The notes under the pieces were generated by a model. That model did no database searches. It was given only the letters and a program-made list of their open reading frames with translations, and was not told where the DNA came from. The position numbers were made by a program, and so were the translations under genes. From Herbiconiux sp. SALV-R1 (GTDB taxonomy: Bacteria > Actinomycetota > Actinomycetes > Actinomycetales > Microbacteriaceae), in contig NZ_CP053344.1 in NCBI RefSeq assembly GCF_013113715.1, positions 3,038,001 to 3,102,000 of the forward strand: a stretch of 64,000 bases of DNA, written 5' to 3'. Shown here piece by piece: positions 48,938 to 57,070 of the stretch. The stretch's first letter is position 1. Every line of letters begins with the position of its first letter.

Positions 48938-49678
48938 CGCGGAGGCGGCGTCGAGATAGAGGGTCGCCCCCGACACCCGGCGCAGGAAGGTCGACGGCAC
49001 GGCCTCGGAGATCTCCTCGTGCAGGGTGGCGCGCACCGCATCCGCCTTACGGCTCTCGGGCGCGCAGATCTGCACCCATCGCGCCGAGGTGAGCGCCGGG
49101 ATCGTCAGCGAGATCGCCTGGGCGGGAACGTCGTCGACCGTCGGGAAGTGGCCCTCGCCCACCTGCTGCGACCGCGACTCGGGCGTCAGGGTGATGACGC
49201 GCGCCCAGCGGTCGTCGGAGAAGTCGGCGTCGAACGGCTCGTTGAACGCGAGGTGCCCGTTCTCGCCGATGCCCATGCACACCAGGTCGAGGGGCGCCGC
49301 CCGCAATAGGCTCTCATACCGCGCGGCCTCGGCCTGCGGGTCGCCGAGTCCGCTGATGTACTCGACCTGGAAAGGGTGCACCCGGTTCTGGATGCGCTCC
49401 CTGATCCAGCGCTGGAAGCTCGCCGGATGATCGGCGTCGATGCCCAGGTACTCGTCCATGTGGAACACCGTCACGTGCCGCCACGGCACCTCCTGGTCGA
49501 CGAGCGCATCGATGAAGGCGTACTGCGAGTTGCCCGTGGCGATCACCACTCTCGCCTCCCCCCGCTCGGCGACCGCTTGCCGCAGGCGTGCGGCGGCGTC
49601 GGCTGCAGCCGCCCGCCCCATCGCCGTCTCGTCGTCGAAGACGCGCACCTCCAGCTCGTCCGTCGTGAACTCGTGCAT
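48914..49678 (-). CDS. nagB: Glucosamine-6-phosphate-deaminase/6-phosphogluconolactonase-family protein (NagB-like)
   Basis: 254 residues from ATG 49678 (GAGG 6 nt upstream); a GTG at 49690 is possible. Motifs: VVIATGNSQYAFIDAL (usually TGxTP), VTVFHMDEYLGI with the general-base Asp pair, CMGIGENGHLAFNEP, and TIPALTSARWVQICAPESRKADAV. NagB converts GlcN-6-phosphate to fructose-6-phosphate and ammonia. TGNSQ instead of TGSTP is seen in NagB-like proteins of sugar cassettes whose substrates may differ, so activity on a galactose-series amino sugar is also possible. It is divergent from the dehydratase gene. Confidence 0.8.
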   Translation of the reverse strand: MHEFTTDELEVRVFDDETAMGRAAAADAAARLRQAVAERGEARVVIATGNSQYAFIDALVDQEVPWRHVTVFHMDEYLGIDADHPASFQRWIRERIQNRVHPFQVEYISGLGDPQAEAARYESLLRAAPLDLVCMGIGENGHLAFNEPFDADFSDDRWARVITLTPESRSQQVGEGHFPTVDDVPAQAISLTIPALTSARWVQICAPESRKADAVRATLHEEISEAVPSTFLRRVSGATLYLDAASASGLGSAA

Positions 49679-49726
49679 CTCGTACCTCACCTCTCGTGGA
49701 ACGCCGGGGAATGCCCCCGGCAGTGA

Positions 49727-49757
49727 CTTGCAGGACTAGTATGCATCTTGCTGCAAG
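49727..49757. promoter_or_regulatory. Divergent promoter/operator between nagB-like and altronate dehydratase genes
   Basis: CTTGCAG (49727-49733) and the perfect palindrome CTTGCTGCAAG (49747-49757) lie 20 bp apart and flank a TAGTAT -10-like box (49737-49742). The palindrome matches the site at 46465, pointing to common control by the LacI regulator. Confidence 0.55.
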
Positions 49758-49771
49758 TTGATGGAGGAACT

Positions 49772-51292
49772 ATGACCTTTGTGCGAGCCCTCGTGCTCTC
49801 CCCGGCAGACGACGTCGCCGTCGTGACCACGAGCTGCGACGACGGCAGGCCGATCGACCTGTCCGACGGATCGAGGGTCGTCGCCGCCGGCGCGATACCC
49901 GCCGGGCACAAGGTCGCGGTGCGCGACCTGCCCGCCGACCACCGGGTGAGGAAGTACGGGCAGGTGATCGGCGCGACCACCTCCCCGGTGCCGCGGGGCG
50001 CGCACGTCCACACCCACAACCTCGTCATGGACACCGGCGACCGCGACCACGAGTTCGCCATCGACGTCGTGCCGCCCGCGCGGCCGCCGGGCCCCGAGCC
50101 GACCTTCCAGGGCTACCGGCGCGCCGACGGCAGGGTCGGCACCCGCAACTACGTCGGCATCGTCACCTCGGTGAACTGCTCCGCCACCACCGCCCGGCTC
50201 ATCGCACAGCACTTCACCCCCGCGGTGCTGGCCGCGCATCCGCAGGTCGACGGCGTGATGGCCCTCACCCACCAGAGCGGATGCGGCATCGTCGGCGACT
50301 CGGAGGGAGCGCGCATGCTCGTGCGCACCCTGCGGGGCTATGCCGAGCATCCGAATTTCGCGGCGATCCTCGTACTCGGGCTGGGCTGCGAGATGGTGAC
50401 GCTCGACCTGCTGAGCGGCTCGCTCGGGAGCACCGTGATCGATCGCCTGAACATCCAGGAGAGCGGAGGCGTGCGCTCGACGGTCGCGCTCGGCATCGAG
50501 CGGATCACCGCGATGCTGCCCGCCATCGACGCCCTCGGCCGCGCGGCGGAACCCGTCAGCGAGCTCGTGCTGGGCCTGAACTGCGGCGGCTCCGACGGCC
50601 TGTCGGGCATCACCGCCAACCCGGCGCTCGGCCTGGCCTCAGACCGGCTCGTCGCCTGGGGCGGCAGCTCGGTGCTCGCCGAGACCCCCGAGATCTACGG
50701 GGCGGAGCACCTGCTCACCCGCCGGGCCGTCGACGAGCAGACGGGCCGCCGGCTGCTCGCCCGCCTCGACTGGTGGCACGACTACCTGCAGGAGGGCGCG
50801 GGCACGCTCGACAACAACCCCTCGCCCGGCAACAAGCAGGGCGGCCTCACGACCATCCTCGAGAAGTCGCTCGGCGCCGTGGCGAAGGGTGGCAGCGCAC
50901 CGCTCGTCGACGTCGTCGAGTACGGCGAGCGGGTGACCCAGAAGGGGTTCACCTTCATGGACACCCCGGGCTACGACCCGGTCTCGGTCACCGGGCTGGT
51001 CGCGGGCGGCGCGAACGTCGTCGTGTTCACCACGGGGCGGGGCTCCGTGTTCGGCTGCAAGCCCGTGCCGAGCATCAAGGTCGCCACGAACAGCGCGCTG
51101 GCGCGCCGCATGCGCGACGACATCGACATCGACGCCGGCATGATCGTCGAGGGTCTGCAGAGCCTGGGCGAGGTGGGTGAGGCGATCTTCGACCGCATCC
51201 TCGCCGTCGCCTCGGGCGAGAAGACCGCGAGCGAGGAGATCGGAGCGGGTCAGGAGGAGTTCGTGCCGTGGCACATCGGGGCGGTCACCTGA
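49772..51292 (+). CDS. uxaA: Altronate dehydratase-like protein (UxaA family)
   Basis: 506 residues. ATG 49772 with GGAGGAAC. An N-terminal SAF domain (about 1-95; GRPIDLSDGSRVVAAGAIPAGHKVAVRDL, HVHTHNL) is followed by the catalytic UxaA domain with QGYRRADGRVGTRNYVGIVTSVNCSATTARLIA, LTHQSGCGI, LGLGCEM, GLNCGGSDGLSGITANPALG and NPSPGNKQGGLTTILEKSLG. These Cys-containing motifs bind the iron cofactor. It dehydrates D-altronate to 2-keto-3-deoxygluconate in galacturonate breakdown. Galactarate dehydratase is the alternative within the family. Confidence 0.85.
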   Translation: MTFVRALVLSPADDVAVVTTSCDDGRPIDLSDGSRVVAAGAIPAGHKVAVRDLPADHRVRKYGQVIGATTSPVPRGAHVHTHNLVMDTGDRDHEFAIDVVPPARPPGPEPTFQGYRRADGRVGTRNYVGIVTSVNCSATTARLIAQHFTPAVLAAHPQVDGVMALTHQSGCGIVGDSEGARMLVRTLRGYAEHPNFAAILVLGLGCEMVTLDLLSGSLGSTVIDRLNIQESGGVRSTVALGIERITAMLPAIDALGRAAEPVSELVLGLNCGGSDGLSGITANPALGLASDRLVAWGGSSVLAETPEIYGAEHLLTRRAVDEQTGRRLLARLDWWHDYLQEGAGTLDNNPSPGNKQGGLTTILEKSLGAVAKGGSAPLVDVVEYGERVTQKGFTFMDTPGYDPVSVTGLVAGGANVVVFTTGRGSVFGCKPVPSIKVATNSALARRMRDDIDIDAGMIVEGLQSLGEVGEAIFDRILAVASGEKTASEEIGAGQEEFVPWHIGAVT

Positions 51293-51340
51293 CCGGAGGG
51301 GTCACCCGGCGGGCCCGACGCGGAACCCCGCCCGCGGCGC

Positions 51341-52177
51341 TCACGCCGCCGGGGTCTCCTCGCCGGCCGCGACGACGATGATCTCGACACCGGACGCGCG
51401 CAGGCGGTCGAGCTCGGCGGGGTCGGCGGAGTCGTCGGTGATGAGCACGTGCACGAGGTCGGCGGGGCACATCTGCGCGAGGGCGGTGCGGCCGATCTTC
51501 GAGCCGTCGGCCACCACGATGGTGCGGCGCGCGCTGGCCACCATGGCGTGGTTGGTGCGGGCCTCCGTCTCGTCGTGGGTGGTGATGCCGGCCTCGGCGG
51601 AGACGCCGTCGGCGCCCAGGATGGCGGTGCCGATGTTCACCGCCGAGAAGGTGCCTTCGGCGAGCACGCCCACGAGCTCGAGCGACTGGGCGCGCAGGAT
51701 GCCCCCCGTCATCACCACCTTGAGTCGCGGATGCGGTGCCACCAGCGAGGCGATCGACAGCGAGTTGGTGACCACCGTGAGATCGGAGTGGTGGGCGAGC
51801 TCGCGGGCCACGCCCGCCGTCGTCGACCCGCCGCTCAGGGCGACGGCGTGCCGTTCTCGCGGCACGAGGGCAACCGCGGCGCGGGCGATCCTCCGCTTCG
51901 CCTCCTGGAACCGGGTGTCGCGCAGGTCGACCGGGAGTTCGAGCACCGAGCTGGTGGCCTTCGCGCCACCGTGCGTTCTCACCAGGAGCCCCTGGTCGGC
52001 GAGCACCGTGAGGTCGCGGCGCACGGTGGCGATGGAGCCGCCGACCAGCTCGCGCAGGCCGTGCAGGGAGATCTCGCCCTGCTCCGCGACGGCATCAAGG
52101 ATCGCTGCGAGACGACGGGAGCGCTTGCGCGACCCGGTCAGTTCGGCGACGGAGGTGGTGCTGGATGCGGTGGCCAC
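51341..52177 (-). CDS. DeoR-family transcriptional regulator
   Basis: 278 residues from GTG 52177; no strong ribosome-binding site, start not certain. The HTH has RRLAAILDAVAEQGEISLHGLRELVGGSIATVRRDLTVLADQGLLVRTHGGA. The DeoR sensor domain has VALSGGSTTAGVARELA, LTVVTNSLSIASLV, ILGADGVSAEAGITTHDETEA and VVADGSKIGRTALAQ. DeoR proteins sense phosphorylated sugars. It is divergent from cassette B and likely binds the TGAGCGATT...GTCAATTC sites before 52262 and 55718. Confidence 0.88.
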   Translation of the reverse strand: MATASSTTSVAELTGSRKRSRRLAAILDAVAEQGEISLHGLRELVGGSIATVRRDLTVLADQGLLVRTHGGAKATSSVLELPVDLRDTRFQEAKRRIARAAVALVPRERHAVALSGGSTTAGVARELAHHSDLTVVTNSLSIASLVAPHPRLKVVMTGGILRAQSLELVGVLAEGTFSAVNIGTAILGADGVSAEAGITTHDETEARTNHAMVASARRTIVVADGSKIGRTALAQMCPADLVHVLITDDSADPAELDRLRASGVEIIVVAAGEETPAA

Positions 52178-52194
52178 GCACCGATCATGACAGG

Positions 52195-52215
52195 TGAGCG
52201 ATTGAGCGTCAATTC
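52195..52215. promoter_or_regulatory. Probable DeoR operator, site 1
   Basis: TGAGCGATT (52195-52203) followed by GTCAATTC (52208-52215) in the 84-bp gap between divergent deoR and GH4 genes. The same two blocks recur at 55618-55636 upstream of the cassette B binding-protein gene, with 2 instead of 4 intervening bases. Confidence 0.55.
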
Positions 52216-52261
52216 GCGCATTCTGTTGCCGTGTTCGCGCACTTCTCGGGATGATCGGTGT

Positions 52262-53581
52262 ATGCCCACCATCGTCTTCCTCGGAGCCGGCAGCGTCGTG
52301 TTCACCCGACAGCTCGCCACCGACCTCCTCCGCTTCTCCGACCTCCCCCGCCTCACCCTGGTGCTGCACGACATCGACGGCGAGCGCCTCGACGTCGCGC
52401 GAGGCACCGTCGAGAACATCTCGGTTCAGCTCGGCACACCGGTCGACGTGCGCGCCACCCTCGATCGGCGCGAGGCGCTCGACGGCGCCGACTTCGTCGT
52501 CAATATGATCCAGGTGGGCGGCATCGCGGCCACCCGCGTCGACCTCGAGCTCCCCTTCCGTCGGGGACTCCGGCAGACCATCGGCGACACCACTGGTGTG
52601 GGCGGCGTCTTCCGCGCCCTCCGTACCTTCCCGGTGCTCAGCGGCATCGCCGCCGACATGAAGGAGCTCTGCCCCGACGCGCTGTTCCTCAACTACACCA
52701 ACCCGATGGCGATGAACGTGTGGTGGATGTCGGTGGTCGCCCCCGAGATCCGCACTTACGGTCTCTGCCACAGCGTGTACTGGACGGTGCACGACCTGTG
52801 CGAGCTGGTGGGCGTGCCCGTCGAGGGAACGCACTACCGCGCCGCGGGCGTGAACCACCAGGCCTGGCTCACGGAGTGGAGCCGCGACGGCGTCGACCTC
52901 TACCCGCGCCTGCGCGAACGCATCGCGAGCGACCCCGAGCTCGACCGGCGGGTGCGTGTCGAGATCCTCAAGCGCATCGGCTACTACCCCACCGAGACGA
53001 GCGAGCACTCGGCCGAGTACCTCGACTGGTTCCTGCGCTCGGATGCTCAGATCGAGCGGTTCCGCCTGAAGCCGTTGGAGTACATCGGCATCTCGGAGGA
53101 GAACGTGCGCGAGTTCGAGCACGCCCGCAACATCCTCGCCGAAGGCGGCGACCTGCCCCTCCACGACGCCGCCGACGCCGCCGAGTACGCGCCGCAGATC
53201 ATCCACTCGGTGCTGACAGGCACGGTGCGGGAGATCCACGTCAACGTGCCGAACGCGGGGCTCATCGCCGAGCTGCCGGAGGGCGCAGCGGTCGAGGTGC
53301 CGGCGACGGTCGACGCGACCGGCGTGCATCCCGAGCGCTCCGGGCCCCTGCCGGCGGCCGGTGCCGCCCTCAACCGCACGTACCTCTCGGTGGCCGAGCT
53401 GACGGTCAATGCAGCGCTCGAGGGCGACCCCGAGCTGGTGCGACGCGCGGTGCTGCTCGACGGCAACGCCAGCTCGTCGCTCACGCCCGACGAGATCTGG
53501 GAGCTCTGCGACGAACTCACCGCGGCTCACGCCGCATTCCTCCCCCGCGCACTCGGCGGAACGCTGGCGGAGGCGCGGTGA
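52262..53581 (+). CDS. GH4-family NAD-dependent glycosidase, cassette B
   Basis: 439 residues. Same architecture as the enzyme at 45120: IVFLGAGSVVFTRQL, LNYTNPMA, metal motif C169-H170-S171 in YGLCHSVYW, and H199 in GVNHQAW. The CHS form points to alpha-galactosidase-type specificity. Long identical stretches with the cassette A enzyme (DTTG.GGVFRALRTFP, VHDLCELVGVP) show a duplication. Here it is followed, with a 4-bp overlap, by a class II aldolase, and by SIS and kinase genes further on, so the released sugar probably goes through tagatose-type phosphates. Confidence 0.88.
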   Translation: MPTIVFLGAGSVVFTRQLATDLLRFSDLPRLTLVLHDIDGERLDVARGTVENISVQLGTPVDVRATLDRREALDGADFVVNMIQVGGIAATRVDLELPFRRGLRQTIGDTTGVGGVFRALRTFPVLSGIAADMKELCPDALFLNYTNPMAMNVWWMSVVAPEIRTYGLCHSVYWTVHDLCELVGVPVEGTHYRAAGVNHQAWLTEWSRDGVDLYPRLRERIASDPELDRRVRVEILKRIGYYPTETSEHSAEYLDWFLRSDAQIERFRLKPLEYIGISEENVREFEHARNILAEGGDLPLHDAADAAEYAPQIIHSVLTGTVREIHVNVPNAGLIAELPEGAAVEVPATVDATGVHPERSGPLPAAGAALNRTYLSVAELTVNAALEGDPELVRRAVLLDGNASSSLTPDEIWELCDELTAAHAAFLPRALGGTLAEAR

Positions 53582-54420
53582 CGCTGGCCGGAGCAGCGGC
53601 GCTCATCACGGATGCGGAGGCACGCGGCCGGGCCGTCCCCGCCTTCAACGTGGTGAGCCTCGAACAGGCCGAGGCCGTCGTCGGGGGCGCCGAAGACGCC
53701 GGGGTGCCGGTGCTCCTGCAAGTCAGCCAGAACGCCATCGTGTGGCACGGCGGCTTCGCCCCGCTGCTGGCCGCCTGCCGCGAGCTCGCGGTGGCGGCGT
53801 CTCTCCCGATCGGCCTGCACGTCGACCACGTCGAGGATGCGGAGCTCGCGCGCTCGGTGATCGAGCGCGCCGCCGAACTCGGTGTCGGGTCGATCATGTT
53901 CGACGCGGCACGGCTCGACGACGACGCGAACACGGAGCTCACCGCGCGGGTGGCCGAACTCGGTCACGACCACGGCCTCTGGGTCGAGGGGGAGCTCGGC
54001 GAGGTGGGCGGCAAGAACGGCGCCCACGCTCCCGGCGTGCGCACCGCCCCGGGTGACGCCGGCCGCTACGTGGCGGCGACCGGGGTCGACGGGCTCGCCG
54101 TCGCCGTCGGGTCGGAGCACGCCATGACCGACCGCTCGGCCAAGCTCGACCTCGACCTCATCGTCCGGCTGCGCCGGGCCGTCGACGTGCCCCTGGTGCT
54201 GCACGGCAGCTCGGGTGTCCCCGACGAGGCACTCCGCGCATCCGTCGCCGCGGGCATCAGGAAGGTCAACGTCGGCACCGCCCTGGGGGTCGAGGGCACG
54301 GCACGGCTCCGCGCCGAGCTCGCCGCGCGGCCCGACGCCGTCGACCCGCGGGGCTACACCGGCCCGGTGCGCGATTCGACCCGGCGCCTCGTCGCCCACC
54401 TCGCCGACGTCGTCGGCTGA
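53578..54420 (+). CDS. Class II fructose/tagatose-bisphosphate aldolase
   Basis: 280 residues. GTG 53578 overlaps the GH4 TGA. Class II aldolase motifs: AVPAFNVVSLEQAEAVV, zinc ligands in GLHVDHVED, EGELGEVGGKNGAH, GVDGLAVAVGSEHAM and the phosphate-binding VLHGSSGVPDEALRASVAAGIRKVNVGT. It cleaves a ketose-1,6-bisphosphate to dihydroxyacetone phosphate and glyceraldehyde-3-phosphate. With a LacC/FruK-like kinase at 60760 in the same locus, tagatose-1,6-bisphosphate is a sensible substrate. Confidence 0.87.
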   Translation: MTLAGAAALITDAEARGRAVPAFNVVSLEQAEAVVGGAEDAGVPVLLQVSQNAIVWHGGFAPLLAACRELAVAASLPIGLHVDHVEDAELARSVIERAAELGVGSIMFDAARLDDDANTELTARVAELGHDHGLWVEGELGEVGGKNGAHAPGVRTAPGDAGRYVAATGVDGLAVAVGSEHAMTDRSAKLDLDLIVRLRRAVDVPLVLHGSSGVPDEALRASVAAGIRKVNVGTALGVEGTARLRAELAARPDAVDPRGYTGPVRDSTRRLVAHLADVVG

Positions 54421-54498
54421 CCGACCTCGACGCGGCCGGCGGCCGGGGCGAGGTGCCGAAGCGAGGCGCCGCCGGCCGGAGCGAGGCGCCGCGCAACC

Positions 54499-55563
54499 TC
54501 ACAGACCCAGCAGGCGGCGCGCGTTGTCGCGGTACACGCCCCGCAGGAGCGCCGGGTCGAGGTCGGCCGCCGACACGGCCCACCGCCCCTGCGGCGGAAC
54601 CGCCTCCTCCGGCGCGTACGAGAACCCCTCGTCGGCGCTCTCGAGGAAGCGGTAGTGCAGCGCGTACTGCTCCGCGGTGGCCGGGTAGATGTCGGTGCCG
54701 AAGAGCACCCGGTCGGGATGCTCGGCGACGAGTCGCGCGAACCGACGCGGCTGCCGCCCGAGCTCGGCCAGCCGGCCTGCGATGTCGACGTGGTAGTTCG
54801 GCGCCGACCGGAGCAGCGCATCCACCCGGTCGAGGTCTTCCGCGGCGCACCCGACATGGGCACCGATGAACGACGTGCCGGGGCAGGCCATGACGAGCCG
54901 GGCGTGCGCCGCGAGCAGCGTGTCGAAGTCGGGGTGACGGCTGCGGTCGCCGAACCACCACTCCGGCATCGCCCCCAGCTCATCGAGCCGCTCGTTGCGC
55001 TCGTCGAGCGGCTCGAAGAAGGCGATCGGGTCGGCGGTGTGGATGAGCACGGGGATGCCGTGCTCGCCGGCCCGCCGCAGCACGGCGACGACCCGGGGGT
55101 CGTCGGGCGCGACGAGCCGCCCCTCGGCATCCACCACCTCGAGGCCCAGGTTCTTCCACACCTTCACCCCGCGGGCTCCCCGCCGCACGCTGTCGTCGAG
55201 CTGGCGCAGCAGGGCCGCGCCGCCGTCGGGCCGGCGCAGCAGCTCCCAGTCGAGCTGGCAGAAGGTGGCGAAGCGACCGGGGTGCGCCAGGTCGTAGCGG
55301 GCGAGGTTCTCGTCGAGCTCCTCACCCCAGCGACCGTCGAGGTTGACGACCAGCTCCACGTCGCAGGCATCCATCACGGCCAGCAGCGACCCGACGTCGT
55401 CGATCATCCACTCCCCCTCCGACAGCCAGCGGCCGAGGTGGTTGTGCACGTCGATGCAGGGCACCGCGGGCCGGGGCACCTCGGTGCGGGCGGCGCGGAG
55501 CTGGGAGACGGGTGCCCAGCGCCGCAGCGGGAGGTCGGGGGTGACGGGAGTCGAGGAGGTCAT
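54499..55563 (-). CDS. Amidohydrolase-2-family (TIM-barrel) metal hydrolase
   Basis: 354 residues from ATG 55563. Metal motif CIDVHNHLGRW (HxH) near the N-terminus, a carboxylate/Lys strand GARGVKVWKNLG, IPVLIHTADP (His), FIGAHVGCAAED (His) and VLFGTDIYP (Asp). This is the Amidohydro_2 type (lactone hydrolases, decarboxylases, dihydroorotase relatives). It is transcribed against the rest of cassette B, between the aldolase and the binding-protein operon. Sugar-lactone hydrolysis is one possibility; the substrate cannot be told. Confidence 0.8.
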   Translation of the reverse strand: MTSSTPVTPDLPLRRWAPVSQLRAARTEVPRPAVPCIDVHNHLGRWLSEGEWMIDDVGSLLAVMDACDVELVVNLDGRWGEELDENLARYDLAHPGRFATFCQLDWELLRRPDGGAALLRQLDDSVRRGARGVKVWKNLGLEVVDAEGRLVAPDDPRVVAVLRRAGEHGIPVLIHTADPIAFFEPLDERNERLDELGAMPEWWFGDRSRHPDFDTLLAAHARLVMACPGTSFIGAHVGCAAEDLDRVDALLRSAPNYHVDIAGRLAELGRQPRRFARLVAEHPDRVLFGTDIYPATAEQYALHYRFLESADEGFSYAPEEAVPPQGRWAVSAADLDPALLRGVYRDNARRLLGL

Positions 55564-55612
55564 GTCGTCAGCCTCACCGCCGAGCTCGACCGAGAGCAAG
55601 CAGGTACGCATT

Positions 55613-55642
55613 TGAAATGAGCGATTCGGTCAATTCATTTCA
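55613..55642. promoter_or_regulatory. Probable DeoR operator, site 2
   Basis: TGAAATGA (55613-55620) and TCATTTCA (55635-55642) form a perfect 8-bp inverted pair. Within them lie TGAGCGATT (55618-55626) and GTCAATTC (55629-55636), shared with site 1. It is upstream of the cassette B binding-protein operon and the divergent amidohydrolase gene. Confidence 0.6.
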
Positions 55643-55717
55643 CGTTCGCTCACGAGCGGGCATCATGGCCTGAAGCTCACCGCACTCCCACTGCAACGAA
55701 CGCATCTGGAGGTCTCC

Positions 55718-57016
55718 GTGCACCGCATCATCCGATCCACCGCCCTGCTCGCCGCCGCAGCGACTATTCTCGCCACAGCCGGCTGCGCCGCCGGCGGCGG
55801 AGCCACCGAACTCGACCCCGAGGCGCCCGTCACCCTCACCTGGTGGACGGGCCAGGCCGACGAGGCCGAGACCATCCTGGAGGGTCTCGCCGCCGAGTTC
55901 GAAGAGCTCCACCCCAACGTCACCATCGACGTGTCATCGGGCGCGTCGTCGACCGAGGAACTGCTGCAGAAGCTGTCGGCCGGCTTCGCGGGCAACAACT
56001 ACCCGAACATCTCCTACTCCTTCGGCTCCTGGGCCAGCGAACTCGAGTCGTCGGGGCGCACCCTCGACATCACCGAGCAAGTCGACGACCCCGAGGTCGC
56101 GTGGGACGAGTTCCCCGAGGCGGCCCGCAAGACGGTGCAGCCCACCGGCGAGAAGACCATCGGCTTCCCCGCCGTCGTCGACAACCTCTCCCTGCTCTAC
56201 AACACCACGGTCTTCGACGCCGCCGGCGTGGAGTACCCGACCGACGACTGGACGTGGGACGACTTCCGCGACGCCGCGGCGAAGCTCACCGACCCGGCGA
56301 CCGAGACCTTCGGCTACGCCTACTCCGTCTCGGGCTCCGAGGAGACCACCTGGCAGTTCTGGCCGCACCTGTGGCAGAACGGCGGCGAGATCCTCGACGA
56401 CGAGGGCCGCGCGGCGTTCAACAGCAGTGCGGGCGCCGACGCCCTCGAGTTCCTCCGGCAGATGGCTCAAGACGACAAGAGCATCTACCTCGACCAGACC
56501 GACACCCGCTTCGGCCAGCTCTTCGCCGGAGACCGCATCGGCATGATCACCTCGGGCCCCTGGCAGCTCAACGACCTGAAGATCGCGGGCACCTCCTACG
56601 GCGTCGCCCAGCTCCCCGGCACCGACGGCGACCACCAGACCGTGCAGGGCGCCGACCTCTGGGCCCTGTTCGACACCCGCGACGCGAACGAGAACCACTG
56701 GGCGTACGAGTTCACCGAGTGGCTCACCTCGGCCGAGCAGGACGAGAAGTGGAACGTCGCCTACGGCAACCTGCCCCTCCGCACCAGCGAGACCGACTCG
56801 GCCGCTTTCGAGGAGCAGGTGAAGGCACTCCCCGGCTACGACGTGATGGCCGAGAACGCCTCCAACGCGGTCAACCCGCGCCCCACCGTGCCCGGTTACG
56901 TCGGCCTTTCCGAAGCGATCGGCGCCGCCATCTCCCAGGTGCTGCAAGGCCAGTCTCAGCCACAGGATGCGCTCGACGAGGCCGCCCGGAAAGCCGACGA
57001 AGCGCTCTCCGACTGA
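55718..57016 (+). CDS. CUT1-type sugar-binding lipoprotein, cassette B
   Basis: 432 residues. GTG 55718 with GGAGG. Signal peptide with lipobox TAGC (about position 24), then a SBP_bac_1 fold: VTLTWWTGQADEAETILEGLAAEFEELHPNVTID, IGFPAVVDNLSLLYNTTVFDAAGVEYPTDDWTWDDFRDAA, QFWPHLWQNGGEILDD and LPGTDGDHQTVQGADLWAL. Paralogue of the protein at 43734. It heads the operon with SIS, two permeases and two kinases, and delivers an oligosaccharide or glycoside to MalF/MalG-type permeases. Confidence 0.9.
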   Translation: MHRIIRSTALLAAAATILATAGCAAGGGATELDPEAPVTLTWWTGQADEAETILEGLAAEFEELHPNVTIDVSSGASSTEELLQKLSAGFAGNNYPNISYSFGSWASELESSGRTLDITEQVDDPEVAWDEFPEAARKTVQPTGEKTIGFPAVVDNLSLLYNTTVFDAAGVEYPTDDWTWDDFRDAAAKLTDPATETFGYAYSVSGSEETTWQFWPHLWQNGGEILDDEGRAAFNSSAGADALEFLRQMAQDDKSIYLDQTDTRFGQLFAGDRIGMITSGPWQLNDLKIAGTSYGVAQLPGTDGDHQTVQGADLWALFDTRDANENHWAYEFTEWLTSAEQDEKWNVAYGNLPLRTSETDSAAFEEQVKALPGYDVMAENASNAVNPRPTVPGYVGLSEAIGAAISQVLQGQSQPQDALDEAARKADEALSD

Positions 57017-57070
57017 CCACAGCATCCTTCCCACCACCCCACCACGACCACCCCCTCTCCTGGAGACACC

